Shown: positions 29,386 to 37,307 of the stretch, one piece after another | Layout: every line of letters begins with the position of its first letter | Position numbering within the stretch: position 1 is the stretch's first letter | Origin: Hymenobacter sp. | Lineage (GTDB): Bacteria; Bacteroidota; Bacteroidia; Cytophagales; Hymenobacteraceae | Assembly: GCA_025354605.1 (NCBI GenBank) | Contig: JANXMN010000046.1 | Span: 1-37,307 of the forward strand | Direction of reading: 5' to 3' | DNA length: 37,307 nucleotides | Made by a program: the position numbers and the translations under genes | Notes under the pieces: model-generated | Told to the model about the DNA's origin: nothing | What the model saw: only the letters and a program-made list of their open reading frames with translations | Database searches by the model: none

Positions 29386-32130
29386 CTACTCCACCCGCCG
29401 CACGCGCAGGCAGTCCAGCATGGCCTGGTTTACCTCGATGTTCATGTTCTGGTTGGCGGGCTCGTAGGCCAGGGTGAGGGTGTGGGTGCCCTTGTCGAGG
29501 CGCACGAGGATGGGGTTGGAGTAGCCCCAGTTGCTCCACTCATCCACGCCGCGCTGGGGCAGCACCACGGTGCCCAGCTGCACGGGGCCGCGCCGCAACG
29601 TGCGGGTGGCGCACTTGTTATTGGTGTTGATGGGGCCATTGCCGTTGGCGTAGCGGAAATCGAGGGCGTAAAGGCCCGCCTCGGGCACGCTTACGGGGAT
29701 GCTGAGGGCCGTATTTTGCGTAGTGGTGAGTTCGACGAAGCCCTTGCCCGAAAAGCCCTTGTAGGGCAGCAACGACTTGCCCGCCACGGTTTCGAGCTGC
29801 ACCAGATGGCCGCCGGTAGCCTCGCTGCCCAGCTCCAGCGGCTCGCTGGCGAACGATTCGCGGCTGGCATCGTCCACGGCAATGACCTGCCAGGCGGCGA
29901 AGGCCCCGGCCGGCACCACGTACTCGGTGGCGCGGATGGTGGTGGCCAGCCCGCCGTTTTTTAGCACCAGGTACTCGTCGGCCCCTTCCACGGCGGCCCA
30001 TTTCAGGCGGCCGTCGGCAAAGGTCACCAGCGGGGTTTCGGGGGCGTAGCGCACGCCTTGGTGCGTGACCGGGGCCGGAGGAGCCGCGGCGTCCGGGTCG
30101 GGCACGGCCAGCGTGATTTTGATGGCGTGGCGACCCGTGAGCGAACCCACCACGGCCGCGTCGGGCAGGGGTGCGCCGTCGAGGTTGATGCTGGCAATGC
30201 TGCTACCGTAGCCGTCCATGTCGATATCGAGAATGGCGCGGCGGTAGCGGAAGTTTTCGAGGCGGCGGTGGCCCTGCAGCGCCTGCGGCACGAAGGGCCG
30301 GAACTGCAGCCGCTCACCCTGCAACTGCATCCCGAACAGCACTTTGTACACGAGGCCCAGGCTACCCGACAGGCTCCAGAGCATGTTGGAGGAGTTAATC
30401 TGCGTGCCGGCGAAGTCGCCGTTGCCGGCCACGAAATTCTCTTTGTTAGTGAGAAACAGCGCGGCCGGGCGGTAGATGGCAGCAATGCTTTCCATCACCG
30501 AGGTTTCGTTGCCGGCCCGAGCGGCGGCCAGCGCCCAGAAACTCTGCACGAAGGGCCATACCGCGTCGTTGTGGTAGGGTGCGATGCCCGGAATCTGTGG
30601 GCTGATGCACGGAATACCGAAGGGCGAAGTTGGCGTTTTGCTAATGACCTGGGCAGCCCGCTCGCCGTCGGTGATGCTGAAAATCACGCACAGGGCCTCG
30701 CCCAGCGCCTCGGCCCGGGGCGACAGCGACAGGGCCGTGCGTCCGTACAGAAACTGCCCATAGTAGCCCTTGTCGGCCTGCCACAGGTGCTGGTTGATGC
30801 CAAAGCGGATGGCCTCGGCCTGGCGCTTGTACAGCGCGGCCAGGCCCGGCTGGCTCAGGCGGGCCGCTATCAGGCCCAATACCACGTTGGCCTGGTAGTG
30901 CACGGCGTTGGTACTCAGGGTTTCGCTCTGGTAAATGTCGGCCGGTTGCATCCAGCGCGGGTAGGTCTGCTCGCGCCAGTCCAGAAACGACGACTCGCCG
31001 CGCACCAGGCCGGTGGCCGGGTCGTAGGCATTCTGCACGTCGTCGGCAATGCTTTGCTTGATGATGGGGTACACCTTGCGCAGCCAGGCTATGTCGCCGG
31101 TGGCCTGGTAAATCTCCCAGGCGGCCGTGGCCCAAATCATGCGGTCGGTCGAACACGGGTAGGCCCCGCCGGTGCCGGTATCCTGGATGATGCGGCCATC
31201 GGCGCTCACCTTACGCAGCAGGCTTTTCATGGCCACGCGCGGCTGTAGCGTGGCCTGGGCCAGAATGATGCTGTAGCTCACATCGCGCGTCCAGACGCCC
31301 GCCCACTCCTTACCGGTGCGGAAGGTGCTGTCGGGCTCCACGGCGCGGCGCGCTTCTTCCAGGGCCAGGTTGTAGAGGGCATCCGAAATCGGATAGTCGG
31401 AGCTGTACTGCGGGAAATCCGATGTCTTCACCGATTTCTGCCAGCGGGAGGCGGTGGTTTTGGCGGCGGCGGGCTGGTTCAGCGTGAGCAGGGCTTCGTA
31501 GATACCGTCGCCGTCGGCATCGGTCATTTCCAGCTCGGGCTTGTTGGTCAGGTTATCGAAATCCCAACTCAGAGGAACAGTGCCCCCAGCCACGTACACG
31601 TGCTTGAAATCGGCCTGATAAATCTTCTCGCCCTTGAAGGTGGTGAAGTAGCCGTCCTTCTTGAACGCGGCCAGCACCGGCCGCATATCGAGCCGGATTT
31701 TGACTGCCGTGTTCGGAGCCAGCCAGGTGTTGGCGGGCGCGACCGTGGCATCCTGGTAGCGCTGCCCGAACACAATGGGCGGCGTTTCGATGGCCGCGCC
31801 CCCGGGCCGGGGCACGGCCAGCAGCAAGTGGTTCAGGCCGGGCGCCATCTCGTTGTCCTTGCCATTGAGGCTGAACTTGAACTCGACGCGCGGGCTGAGC
31901 GAGGTATTGGCCGGGCTCACGTAGTTCGACACCAGTTCGGTGGCCGAAAGGGCGCGGGCCTCGCGCCCGCCCTGCACCACCTTGTCGCGGTACAGGCTGA
32001 AGGCGTCGGATTGCCAGATGGGGGTTTCCACCACGGGGGCAGTGGTAGTGGCAGCGGGTTTGGAGGTCTGGCAGGCGTCGAGCAAACCAATAGTGAGCAG
32101 GAAACCGGCAACGAGGGCGCGTGAAGTCAT
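29386..32130 (-). CDS. Glycoside hydrolase lipoprotein, (alpha/alpha)6 barrel (MGH1/GH63-like) with C-terminal carbohydrate-binding domain
   Basis: A 914-residue envelope lipoprotein. The ATG at 32130 gives a signal peptide with lipobox Leu17-Asp18-Ala19-Cys20. An N-terminal beta-sandwich (about 60-230) is followed by an alpha/alpha barrel (about 240-690) with acidic residues at WTRDVSYS, ENFVAGNGDF and the aromatic SFLDWREQTYPRW segment. This resembles glycogen-debranching or GH63-like enzymes. A further domain (about 700-790, fibronectin-like) precedes a CBM35/CBM6-like module (about 800-905: AGLYALDFRYANGNGPINTN, WSNWGYSNPILV, LTLAYEPANQNMNIEVNQ). The substrate is likely an alpha-glucan or another plant or microbial glycan, which I infer only from family. 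Confidence 0.82.
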   Translation of the reverse strand: MTSRALVAGFLLTIGLLDACQTSKPAATTTAPVVETPIWQSDAFSLYRDKVVQGGREARALSATELVSNYVSPANTSLSPRVEFKFSLNGKDNEMAPGLNHLLLAVPRPGGAAIETPPIVFGQRYQDATVAPANTWLAPNTAVKIRLDMRPVLAAFKKDGYFTTFKGEKIYQADFKHVYVAGGTVPLSWDFDNLTNKPELEMTDADGDGIYEALLTLNQPAAAKTTASRWQKSVKTSDFPQYSSDYPISDALYNLALEEARRAVEPDSTFRTGKEWAGVWTRDVSYSIILAQATLQPRVAMKSLLRKVSADGRIIQDTGTGGAYPCSTDRMIWATAAWEIYQATGDIAWLRKVYPIIKQSIADDVQNAYDPATGLVRGESSFLDWREQTYPRWMQPADIYQSETLSTNAVHYQANVVLGLIAARLSQPGLAALYKRQAEAIRFGINQHLWQADKGYYGQFLYGRTALSLSPRAEALGEALCVIFSITDGERAAQVISKTPTSPFGIPCISPQIPGIAPYHNDAVWPFVQSFWALAAARAGNETSVMESIAAIYRPAALFLTNKENFVAGNGDFAGTQINSSNMLWSLSGSLGLVYKVLFGMQLQGERLQFRPFVPQALQGHRRLENFRYRRAILDIDMDGYGSSIASINLDGAPLPDAAVVGSLTGRHAIKITLAVPDPDAAAPPAPVTHQGVRYAPETPLVTFADGRLKWAAVEGADEYLVLKNGGLATTIRATEYVVPAGAFAAWQVIAVDDASRESFASEPLELGSEATGGHLVQLETVAGKSLLPYKGFSGKGFVELTTTQNTALSIPVSVPEAGLYALDFRYANGNGPINTNNKCATRTLRRGPVQLGTVVLPQRGVDEWSNWGYSNPILVRLDKGTHTLTLAYEPANQNMNIEVNQAMLDCLRVRRVE

Positions 32131-32189
32131 CGAGTAGAAGAGGTAGCTGAGCGGGCAAATTACGGCGGCTTGGGCCATTCACCCCCAAC

Positions 32190-32303
32190 CGTCATGCCGA
32201 GCATTCTGCGCATCAAGCAGAGACCGAGGCATCTCGCTCGCATCGTTGTCACGATTGAGTTAGTGGTGGCACGCGAGATGCCTCGGCTGCGCTCGGCATG
32301 ACG
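32190..32303. repeat. Imperfect long palindrome with nested insertion (interspersed palindromic element, copy 3)
   Basis: The outer arms match exactly: CGTCATGCCGAGC and CCGAGGCATCTCGC on the left (32190-32237) with the inverted right arm at 32273-32303. The left arm carries an extra 21-nt piece (about 32203-32223) that itself forms a small hairpin (TCTGC...GCAGA), where the right arm has only GCAG. The element sits between the glycoside hydrolase gene and the 3' end of the DUF294 gene. Confidence 0.82.
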
Positions 32304-32341
32304 TTCTTTTTGTCCTTTCCTCTCCTTGCCCCTGCCCGGTA

Positions 32342-34252
32342 TCACCCCAGCGACTTCGTGAAGCTCACTTTAATCTTGAGCTGGAAATCGGCGATTACCT
32401 TGAAAATCTCTTTCAGCGTCACCTGCTCTACTTTGGTGAGGGTGCCGGGGTCGAGGTAGTTGTCGGGGGCGGCGTGGTCGCTGATAATCTGGACGGCCTG
32501 CTTTTTCAGGCGCACGCCCATCAGGTAGTAGTAGGCCTGCAGCAGCTCCTGGGTTTCGCGCTCGGTGAAGATGCCCTGCTGGCGCAGGGCCTCCAGCCGC
32601 TCGCCGGTGTTGGTGGCAAAAATGCGGTGGCGCAGGGCGTACATGCGCACCAAATCGACGATGGGCGACATGGTTTTTTTCAGGTTGAACACCTGCTGGT
32701 CGCCGTGGGCGAAGGTGCGGATGTTGCGAAAGAACGTGAGCGGCGGCTCGTATTGCAGCGCGTTCACGGCCATGTAGTGGAAGAAGCGCTCCGAAGGCTG
32801 CTCCAGCTCCCGGGCCAGGAATTCGTGCAGCTCGGCCATGATGGTGGCGTCGCCGAACAGGTAGCGGCAGTCGAAGGAGGCGGCGAACTGCATGCCGGTT
32901 TCGGGGTTCGAGTGGCTCATCCACTCCACGTAGTTGCGTTTCCAGTGCGAGAGCGAATGCGTCCACTTCGGGTTTTTGGCCATGAAGCCGCCGTCGCAGT
33001 AGCTGAAGCCGATGTCGTTGAGCTGGTCGCTCACCATTTCGGCCAGGCGCAGGAAGTAGGCGCGCACCAGCTCGCGCTGCTCGTTGGCCTTGTCTTCGTA
33101 GATGATGGCGTTGTCCTGGTCGGTAAGTAGGGTCTGCTCCTTGCGTCCCTCGCTGCCCAGCACCATGTACACGAAGCGGGCCGGTGGCGGGCCCAGCTCG
33201 GCAATGGCCCCCTCAATCAGCTTCAGGGCAATGGTGTCGGATACCGTGGTGATGACCTGGTTCACGATTTCGGGCTTCACGCCGCGGTTCAGCAGCTGGT
33301 ACACCATTTCCGGCACCTGCTCCCAACGGCGCTTCAGCTCGGGCACGGCCTGGGCCTGCTTCACCGACTGAATGAAGATGAACGGCGACTGGGCCTGGTC
33401 GTCGGTCAGCAGCTTGTTGCGGCTCAGGAAGCCCACGTACTCGCCGTCGGTTTCCACCAGCAGGTAGCGCGTCTTGGTGCGGAACATCAGCAGAATGGCC
33501 TCGTACACAAAGGCCCGCGAGCTGATGCTGACCACCGGCGCATCCAGAATGGTTTCGACCGGCAGGCGGGCATCGGCCAGCCCGGCCACCACCTTGTCGC
33601 GCAGGGTAATGTCCGTCACGTAGCCAATCACTCGCCCATTCTCGTCGGCATCGGTGATGAAGTAGCAGCTGGTGCGGGCCGCCGCCATGCGCCGCGCCAC
33701 TTCCTGAATGGGCACGTAGGCCGCGCACAGCTCCAGCGGGCGCAACTCCAGGGTTTCGATGCGGCGCGAAAACAGCTGGTCGGCCGCCAGGAAGCTGCTG
33801 CCCGTAGTGGCCGGCCGCACAAAATGGGCGTACTCCTCATCCAGCATCCGCCGCCCGTAGCGCGCCGTGAAGAAATGAAAGAAGCTTTCGTAGCCCTGGC
33901 ACAGCGCCAGAAACTCGCGGCGGTGCAGGAAGTACACCCGCGTGGCCTTTTTAGCCACAACCGTGCGCAACGACTTTTTCTTGTTCAGCAGCAGCGAGAT
34001 TCCGCCGTAGCACTCGCCGTGCCGGGTAAATTCCACCACCCGCCGGTGCTGCTGGCTGTCGTAAAAAAACGTTTCGTACTCACCCTCAATGATGATGTCG
34101 AGCCCGCGCAGTTTGGTTTCGTCCTGCAGGTAGATGGTGGCCTCGCGGGGGTGGCGCACTTCCTCCAGGCCCTCGGCTACTTCAGCCAGCACGTCGGCGG
34201 GCAGGCGGTCGAAAGGCGGCACGGTGCGCAGGAAATCGAGCTTGTCGGACAT
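32342..34252 (-). CDS. cNMP-binding / CBS / DUF294 nucleotidyltransferase-like protein
   Basis: A 636-residue cytoplasmic multidomain protein. A cyclic-nucleotide-binding-like domain spans about 15-135 (IYLQDETKLRGLDIIIEGEY, ECYGGISLLL, TRVYFLHRREF). A pair of CBS domains is at about 175-290 (VARRMAAARTSCYFITDADE, YLLVETDGEYVGFLSR). DUF294 nucleotidyltransferase comes next at about 370-470 with the GlnD-like signature GSEGRKEQTLLTDQDNAII, then the helical DUF294_C domain (about 490-630). Related proteins are thought to transfer nucleotides in response to small ligands. It is downstream of a DnaQ-like exonuclease gene (52-bp gap, same strand), a pairing seen widely in bacteria. Confidence 0.93.
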   Translation of the reverse strand: MSDKLDFLRTVPPFDRLPADVLAEVAEGLEEVRHPREATIYLQDETKLRGLDIIIEGEYETFFYDSQQHRRVVEFTRHGECYGGISLLLNKKKSLRTVVAKKATRVYFLHRREFLALCQGYESFFHFFTARYGRRMLDEEYAHFVRPATTGSSFLAADQLFSRRIETLELRPLELCAAYVPIQEVARRMAAARTSCYFITDADENGRVIGYVTDITLRDKVVAGLADARLPVETILDAPVVSISSRAFVYEAILLMFRTKTRYLLVETDGEYVGFLSRNKLLTDDQAQSPFIFIQSVKQAQAVPELKRRWEQVPEMVYQLLNRGVKPEIVNQVITTVSDTIALKLIEGAIAELGPPPARFVYMVLGSEGRKEQTLLTDQDNAIIYEDKANEQRELVRAYFLRLAEMVSDQLNDIGFSYCDGGFMAKNPKWTHSLSHWKRNYVEWMSHSNPETGMQFAASFDCRYLFGDATIMAELHEFLARELEQPSERFFHYMAVNALQYEPPLTFFRNIRTFAHGDQQVFNLKKTMSPIVDLVRMYALRHRIFATNTGERLEALRQQGIFTERETQELLQAYYYLMGVRLKKQAVQIISDHAAPDNYLDPGTLTKVEQVTLKEIFKVIADFQLKIKVSFTKSLG

Positions 34253-34304
34253 GGCAGCAAAGGTAAAGTTGTTCGGGTGTCGCCCTCCGCGTAACCTCCC
34301 GCGG

Positions 34305-35024
34305 TTACGCCAGCAGCCACATGGCCAGCAGCACCAGCGCCACGGCGCTCAGCAGCAGCCAGGGGGCCACGCCAATCTGGAGGCGGCGGGCCGGGCTCAG
34401 GGGTTGCTGCAGGCCCACGGGCGGCCCCTGGTTTCGCATGGTTTGGTCGATAATGAGGCCCTGACGGCGCATTTCGAAGTAGCAGCGGGCGGCGGCGCGG
34501 GCATCGGCCAGGGCCTCGTGCTCGCCGGGCTGGGGCTCCTGAAACAGCCGCTGGTAGAGCTCGCCCAGCCGCAGAAAGCCCTGCGACGAATGCCGCAGCA
34601 GTGGCCCCGTGGCCCGCATGGTGCAAAACAGCGGCAGCCCCAGCAGCGGATTCGTGAGCCCGGCCCGGTGGAAACCCACGCCCAGCATGTGATAGTCGAG
34701 CTGCATGAAGTGGGCCACCACCCGCGGCTGATACGCCAGCAGGTCGCGGTGCAAGCGTTGCAGCACATCGTGGCGCGACTGCCCATTCGCGTGCAGAAAC
34801 GCCAGGGTCAGGCCGTGAATGGCCCCGGATTCCGGGCTCAGGTCGTAGTCGCTGGGGCGGATGTAGTGGTTCTCGGCCTTGATTTCCTGGCCGTCGGGCG
34901 TGCAAACTGTCCAAGCCAACTGCACGATGTGCGGCCAGGCCTCCCGCCGCGCGTACGGCTGGTTCCAGTCGCGCGGGATGCCCGAGGTTTCGGTATCGAC
35001 GAACAGGAAGTAGTTGGTGGGCAT
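34305..35024 (-). CDS. DnaQ-like 3'-5' exonuclease with C-terminal membrane anchor
   Basis: A 239-residue protein; the ATG at 35024 (MPTNYFLFVDTET) is used because the preceding frame lies in the palindromic element. The three exonuclease motifs are present: DTETSG (ExoI, acidic metal ligands), HFMQLDYHMLG (ExoII) and HEALADARAAARCYF (ExoIII with His and Asp). The last 18 residues (PWLLLSAVALVLLAMWLLA) form a hydrophobic helix, so the enzyme is probably tethered to the membrane. It is followed by the cNMP/CBS/DUF294 gene, which may regulate it. Confidence 0.9.
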   Translation of the reverse strand: MPTNYFLFVDTETSGIPRDWNQPYARREAWPHIVQLAWTVCTPDGQEIKAENHYIRPSDYDLSPESGAIHGLTLAFLHANGQSRHDVLQRLHRDLLAYQPRVVAHFMQLDYHMLGVGFHRAGLTNPLLGLPLFCTMRATGPLLRHSSQGFLRLGELYQRLFQEPQPGEHEALADARAAARCYFEMRRQGLIIDQTMRNQGPPVGLQQPLSPARRLQIGVAPWLLLSAVALVLLAMWLLA

Positions 35025-35053
35025 CGGGGTGCGGGGTGAACCGTGAAGAAAGC

Positions 35054-35143
35054 ACGTCATGCAGAGCGCAGCGAAGCATCTTTACCGCGTTAGTAAATAA
35101 TTACTTCTGCGGTAAAGATGCTTCGCTGCGCTCTGCATGACGT
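35054..35143. repeat. Perfect long palindrome (interspersed palindromic element, copy 4)
   Basis: Two identical inverted arms of 35 nt (35054-35088 and 35109-35143) flank a 20-nt AT-rich loop. The sequence starts ACGTCATGCAGAGCGCAGCG and has the inner GCATCTTTACCGC. It lies between the exonuclease gene start and the 3' end of the LacI-type gene. It is the best-preserved copy in the window. Confidence 0.92.
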
Positions 35144-35180
35144 TCTGGTTTTGCCTGACGTGCCTTCCCAACCATCCCTC

Positions 35181-36206
35181 CTACGTCGCCCGCATCGACG
35201 ACTCGCGCATCATCAGCCGGGGCTGGACCACGATTTTGCGCGGCGCGGCGGCCGGGCCTTCCTCGTGCACCATTTCCAGCAGCATGTTCATAGCGGCCTC
35301 GCCCACTTCCTGCGGGCACTGGTCTACCGAGGTCAGGTTGGGCTCGGTGAGGGAGGTGAAGCTCTCGTTGCTGAAGCCGGCCAGGGCCACGTCCTGCGGA
35401 ATGCGCAGGCCACGCTCCTTGAGCACGCGCATGGCCCCCACAATGGAGAAGTCGCTGGCCGAGAACACCGCGTCGGGCCGGTGCTTGAGGGCCAGCAGCT
35501 GCTCCATGCCGGCGCGGCCGTCGGCCTCCCACATGTCGCTAAACAGCACCAGCTTGTCATCAATCGCGATGCCGGCTTCTTGTAGAGCCTGGCGGTAGCC
35601 ACCGAAACGGTTGATGTAGATGTTGAGGTGCTGCGGCCCGCCAAAGTGGGCAATGCGGCGGAAACCCTGCTCGAGCAAGTGCTTCGTGGATTGGTAGGCC
35701 CCCTGGAAGTCGTCGAGCTCCACCGCGTTCAGCTCGGGGCTGTCCACGATGCGGTCGAAAAACACGAGCGGAATGCCGCGTTGGCGGATTTTGTCGAAGT
35801 GCGCGTAGTCGTGCGTGGGCCGGGCCACCGACACCAGAATGCCGTCGACCTGAGCATTTATCATGGTTACCACGTTCTTCTGCTCCTGCTCGTAGTCTTC
35901 GTTCGACTGGCAGAGCAGCACGTTGTAGCCGGCGCGGTTGGCCACGGCCTCGGCACCCTTCATCACCTGCGAGAAATAATGCCCGTCGATGTGGGGCACA
36001 ATCACGCCCAGCGTGTTGCTGCGGCCTTTGCGCAGGGCGGCGGCCAGGTGGTTGGGCTGGTAGTTGAGCTGCTCGGCCAGGGCCCACACCCGCTCGCGGG
36101 TGGCTTTGCTGATGCGCGAATGCCCGCTCAGAGCCCGCGAAACCGTCGAAACGGCCAGGTTCAGCTCTTTGGCGATATCCGAGATAGAAGCGCGTTTTTG
36201 TGACAA
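35181..36206 (-). CDS. LacI-family transcriptional regulator
   Basis: A regulator with an N-terminal helix-turn-helix (SISDIAKELNLAVSTVSRAL) and the hinge SHSRISKATRERVWALAEQLNYQPN-type segment (HSRISKATRERVWALAEQL). A periplasmic-binding-protein-like effector domain follows (LGVIVPHIDGHYFSQVMKG, DGILVSVARPTHDYAHF, VFFDRIVDSPELNAVELDDF, PDAVFSASDFSIVGAMRVL). It probably senses a sugar. The only in-frame ATG (36275) adds an atypical Cys-rich start; I prefer TTG at 36206 (reads LSQKRASISD), giving about 341 residues, as LacI proteins usually begin close to the helix-turn-helix. The galT gene lies upstream on the same strand, which suggests a link to galactose use. Confidence 0.88.
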   Translation of the reverse strand: MSQKRASISDIAKELNLAVSTVSRALSGHSRISKATRERVWALAEQLNYQPNHLAAALRKGRSNTLGVIVPHIDGHYFSQVMKGAEAVANRAGYNVLLCQSNEDYEQEQKNVVTMINAQVDGILVSVARPTHDYAHFDKIRQRGIPLVFFDRIVDSPELNAVELDDFQGAYQSTKHLLEQGFRRIAHFGGPQHLNIYINRFGGYRQALQEAGIAIDDKLVLFSDMWEADGRAGMEQLLALKHRPDAVFSASDFSIVGAMRVLKERGLRIPQDVALAGFSNESFTSLTEPNLTSVDQCPQEVGEAAMNMLLEMVHEEGPAAAPRKIVVQPRLMMRESSMRAT

Positions 36207-36376
36207 AGCAGTGGGAATTTGGTGGAAACTAGCGCGGCCAATGGTACGGCAAGGTAAGCACGACGCGCCTAGCACGCCAGCGGGCCAGGTTTACGGGCAT
36301 TGGCTGAACAGTAAGTGAAGCCCTGCCCTCTGTTTCGGGCGCGTCCATCGAATGGAATGTTCCCTGTCGGCAAGCT

Positions 36377-36399
36377 GCTTCGCTGCGCTCAGCATGACG
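36377..36399. repeat. Solo arm of the interspersed palindromic element (copy 5, half)
   Basis: GCTTCGCTGCGCTCAGCATG followed by ACG is the right arm of the element (compare CTTCGCTGCGCTCTGCATGA at 35121-35140). No inverted partner is found nearby. It lies between the LacI-type gene and galT, and may be a decayed or one-armed copy. Confidence 0.65.
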
Positions 36400-36419
36400 C
36401 GCTGAAGTGCTCCGTTCGC

Positions 36420-37307
36420 CTACCCTACTGCCACCTTATAGTGCACCTCCGACTGCTCGCGTAGCCGGCCGGCGCTGAACTCGGGGGTGATGTCGCGCTG
36501 CGGGTCGCCCAGCAGCTCATAGCCCACCATGAACTTGCGCACCGTGGCCGAGCGCAGCAGCGGCGGAAAAAAATGCAGGTGCAGGTGCCATTCGGGGTGG
36601 GCCGCGCCGTCGGTGGGGCGCTGGTGCAGGCCGGCCGAATACGGGAAAGAAATGCGAAACAGGTTGTCGTAGCGAATAGTGAGGCGGCGCAGGGCATCGG
36701 CCAGCGCGTCGCGCTCGGGGCTGCTGAGTTGCGTGACGTCCTGCACCGGGCGGCGGGCGATGACGATGGTTTCGAAGGGCCACACGGCCCAGAAAGGCAC
36801 CAGCACCACGAAATGCTCGTTTTCGAGCACCACCCGCTCCCGTTTCTCCAGCTCGATTTTGAGGTAGTCGGTCAGCAGAGTGCGGCCGTGCTGCTGGTAG
36901 TAAGCCAGCTGCTGCGCGCCCTCTTTGGCCGGCTCGCCGGGCACGGTGCGCTGGGCCCAAATCTGGCCGTGGGGGTGCGGGTTCGAGCAGCCCATCATTG
37001 GCCCTTTGTTCTCAAAAATCTGCACGTAGTTGATGTCCGGCCGCGCCCCCAGGGCAGCGAATTCGCCGGCCCACACGTCCACCACCGCGCGGATGGCGGG
37101 CGTGGTCATCTGGGGCAGCGTTAGGTCGTGGCGCGGCGAGAAGCAGATGACGCGGCAGATGCCCGACTCAGCTTCGGCTCGCAGCAGGCCGCCCTCGTCG
37201 ATGCTTCCGGTGGGCACGCTGGCCTGTAAGGCCCCAAAATCGTTGTCGAACACGTAGGTGCCGGGGTAATTGGGGTTTTGCTCGCCGCCTACGCGGGCAT
37301 TGCCGGG
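36420..37307 (-). CDS. galT: Galactose-1-phosphate uridylyltransferase, 5' end missing
   Basis: The frame continues off the right edge: in addition to the part read from 37253, the 18 codons before it encode [18 protein letters not shown], the conserved early GalT segment. So 296 residues are visible out of an expected 340-350. The enzyme swaps UMP between UDP-glucose and galactose-1-phosphate in the Leloir pathway. The catalytic His-Pro-His is seen in [10 protein letters not shown]. The C-terminal half has [13 protein letters not shown] (metal/His cluster), which is normal. The LacI-type gene follows on the same strand, separated by about 210 bp that includes a half palindromic element. Confidence 0.95.
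   Translation of the reverse strand, partial: PGNARVGGEQNPNYPGTYVFDNDFGALQASVPTGSIDEGGLLRAEAESGICRVICFSPRHDLTLPQMTTPAIRAVVDVWAGEFAALGARPDINYVQIFENKGPMMGCSNPHPHGQIWAQRTVPGEPAKEGAQQLAYYQQHGRTLLTDYLKIELEKRERVVLENEHFVVLVPFWAVWPFETIVIARRPVQDVTQLSSPERDALADALRRLTIRYDNLFRISFPYSAGLHQRPTDGAAHPEWHLHLHFFPPLLRSATVRKFMVGYELLGDPQRDITPEFSAGRLREQSEVHYKVAVG

Noticed and set aside
35181..36275. The ATG at 36275 as the start of the LacI regulator
   Set aside because: It adds 23 atypical residues (with two Cys) before the helix-turn-helix, whereas LacI proteins start close to it. TTG at 36206 is preferred, though not proven.
1..37307. Mobile element or phage island as the source of the unusual repeats
   Set aside because: No transposase, integrase, att-like direct repeats, tRNA or phage structural gene was seen; genes on either side are ordinary chromosomal ones.

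Overview
The window looks like chromosomal DNA from a GC-rich member of the Bacteroidota, most like Hymenobacter or a near relative (Cytophagales). This is inferred from gene content and style, not from a database match. The supporting signs are: very GC-rich codon use that opens long antisense shadow frames; almost no Shine-Dalgarno sequences; several TAnnTTTG-type -7 promoter elements; a DAHP synthase/chorismate mutase fusion; a TIGR04222-type membrane protein; YtxH and CsbD stress proteins; and many small lipoproteins. No rRNA, tRNA, CRISPR array, insertion sequence or phage gene was seen.

Layout. 1-3.2 kb (minus strand): MDR-type quinone oxidoreductase, rhomboid protease, and a single-pass membrane protein that shares an N-terminal domain with the rhomboid. 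3.4-6.6 kb (plus): a small acidic protein, a 21-bp tandem array, a secreted GHL10-type glycoside hydrolase and a metal-receptor-like binding protein. 6.6-11.4 kb: a shikimate-pathway cluster on the minus strand (aroA, aroB, DAHP synthase/chorismate mutase), interrupted by two plus-strand lipoproteins and a second 21-bp tandem array. 11.7-20.1 kb (plus): proline dehydrogenase, a small unknown protein, a glycine-zipper stress protein, a Prc-type S41 protease, an unrecognised 362-aa protein behind an AT-rich leader, and lysS. 20.5-21.5 kb (minus): YtxH protein and a YtxH-CsbD fusion. 21.8-24.5 kb (plus): likely operon of FemAB/GNAT-like transferase, cupin, ACT-domain protein and dienelactone hydrolase. 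24.8-29.4 kb: a Spy/CpxP-like protein, a tiny basic secreted protein, a minimal HlyD-like adaptor beside a TIGR04222 membrane protein, and a secreted unknown. 29.4-37.3 kb (minus): glycoside hydrolase lipoprotein, cNMP/CBS/DUF294 protein with a DnaQ-like exonuclease, a LacI-type regulator and the 5'-truncated galT.

Most genes are housekeeping or envelope functions. The unusual content is largely non-coding. There is a family of imperfect palindromes (four complete copies and one solo arm) whose two arms vary together from copy to copy. Heptanucleotide tandem repeats sit exactly 6 nt before the start codons of two unrelated genes, and lysS has a related 9-nt repeat in its leader. Two separate 21-bp tandem arrays are present. 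The most interesting protein-level observation is the roughly 37-residue N-terminal domain shared by the neighbouring rhomboid and membrane protein.
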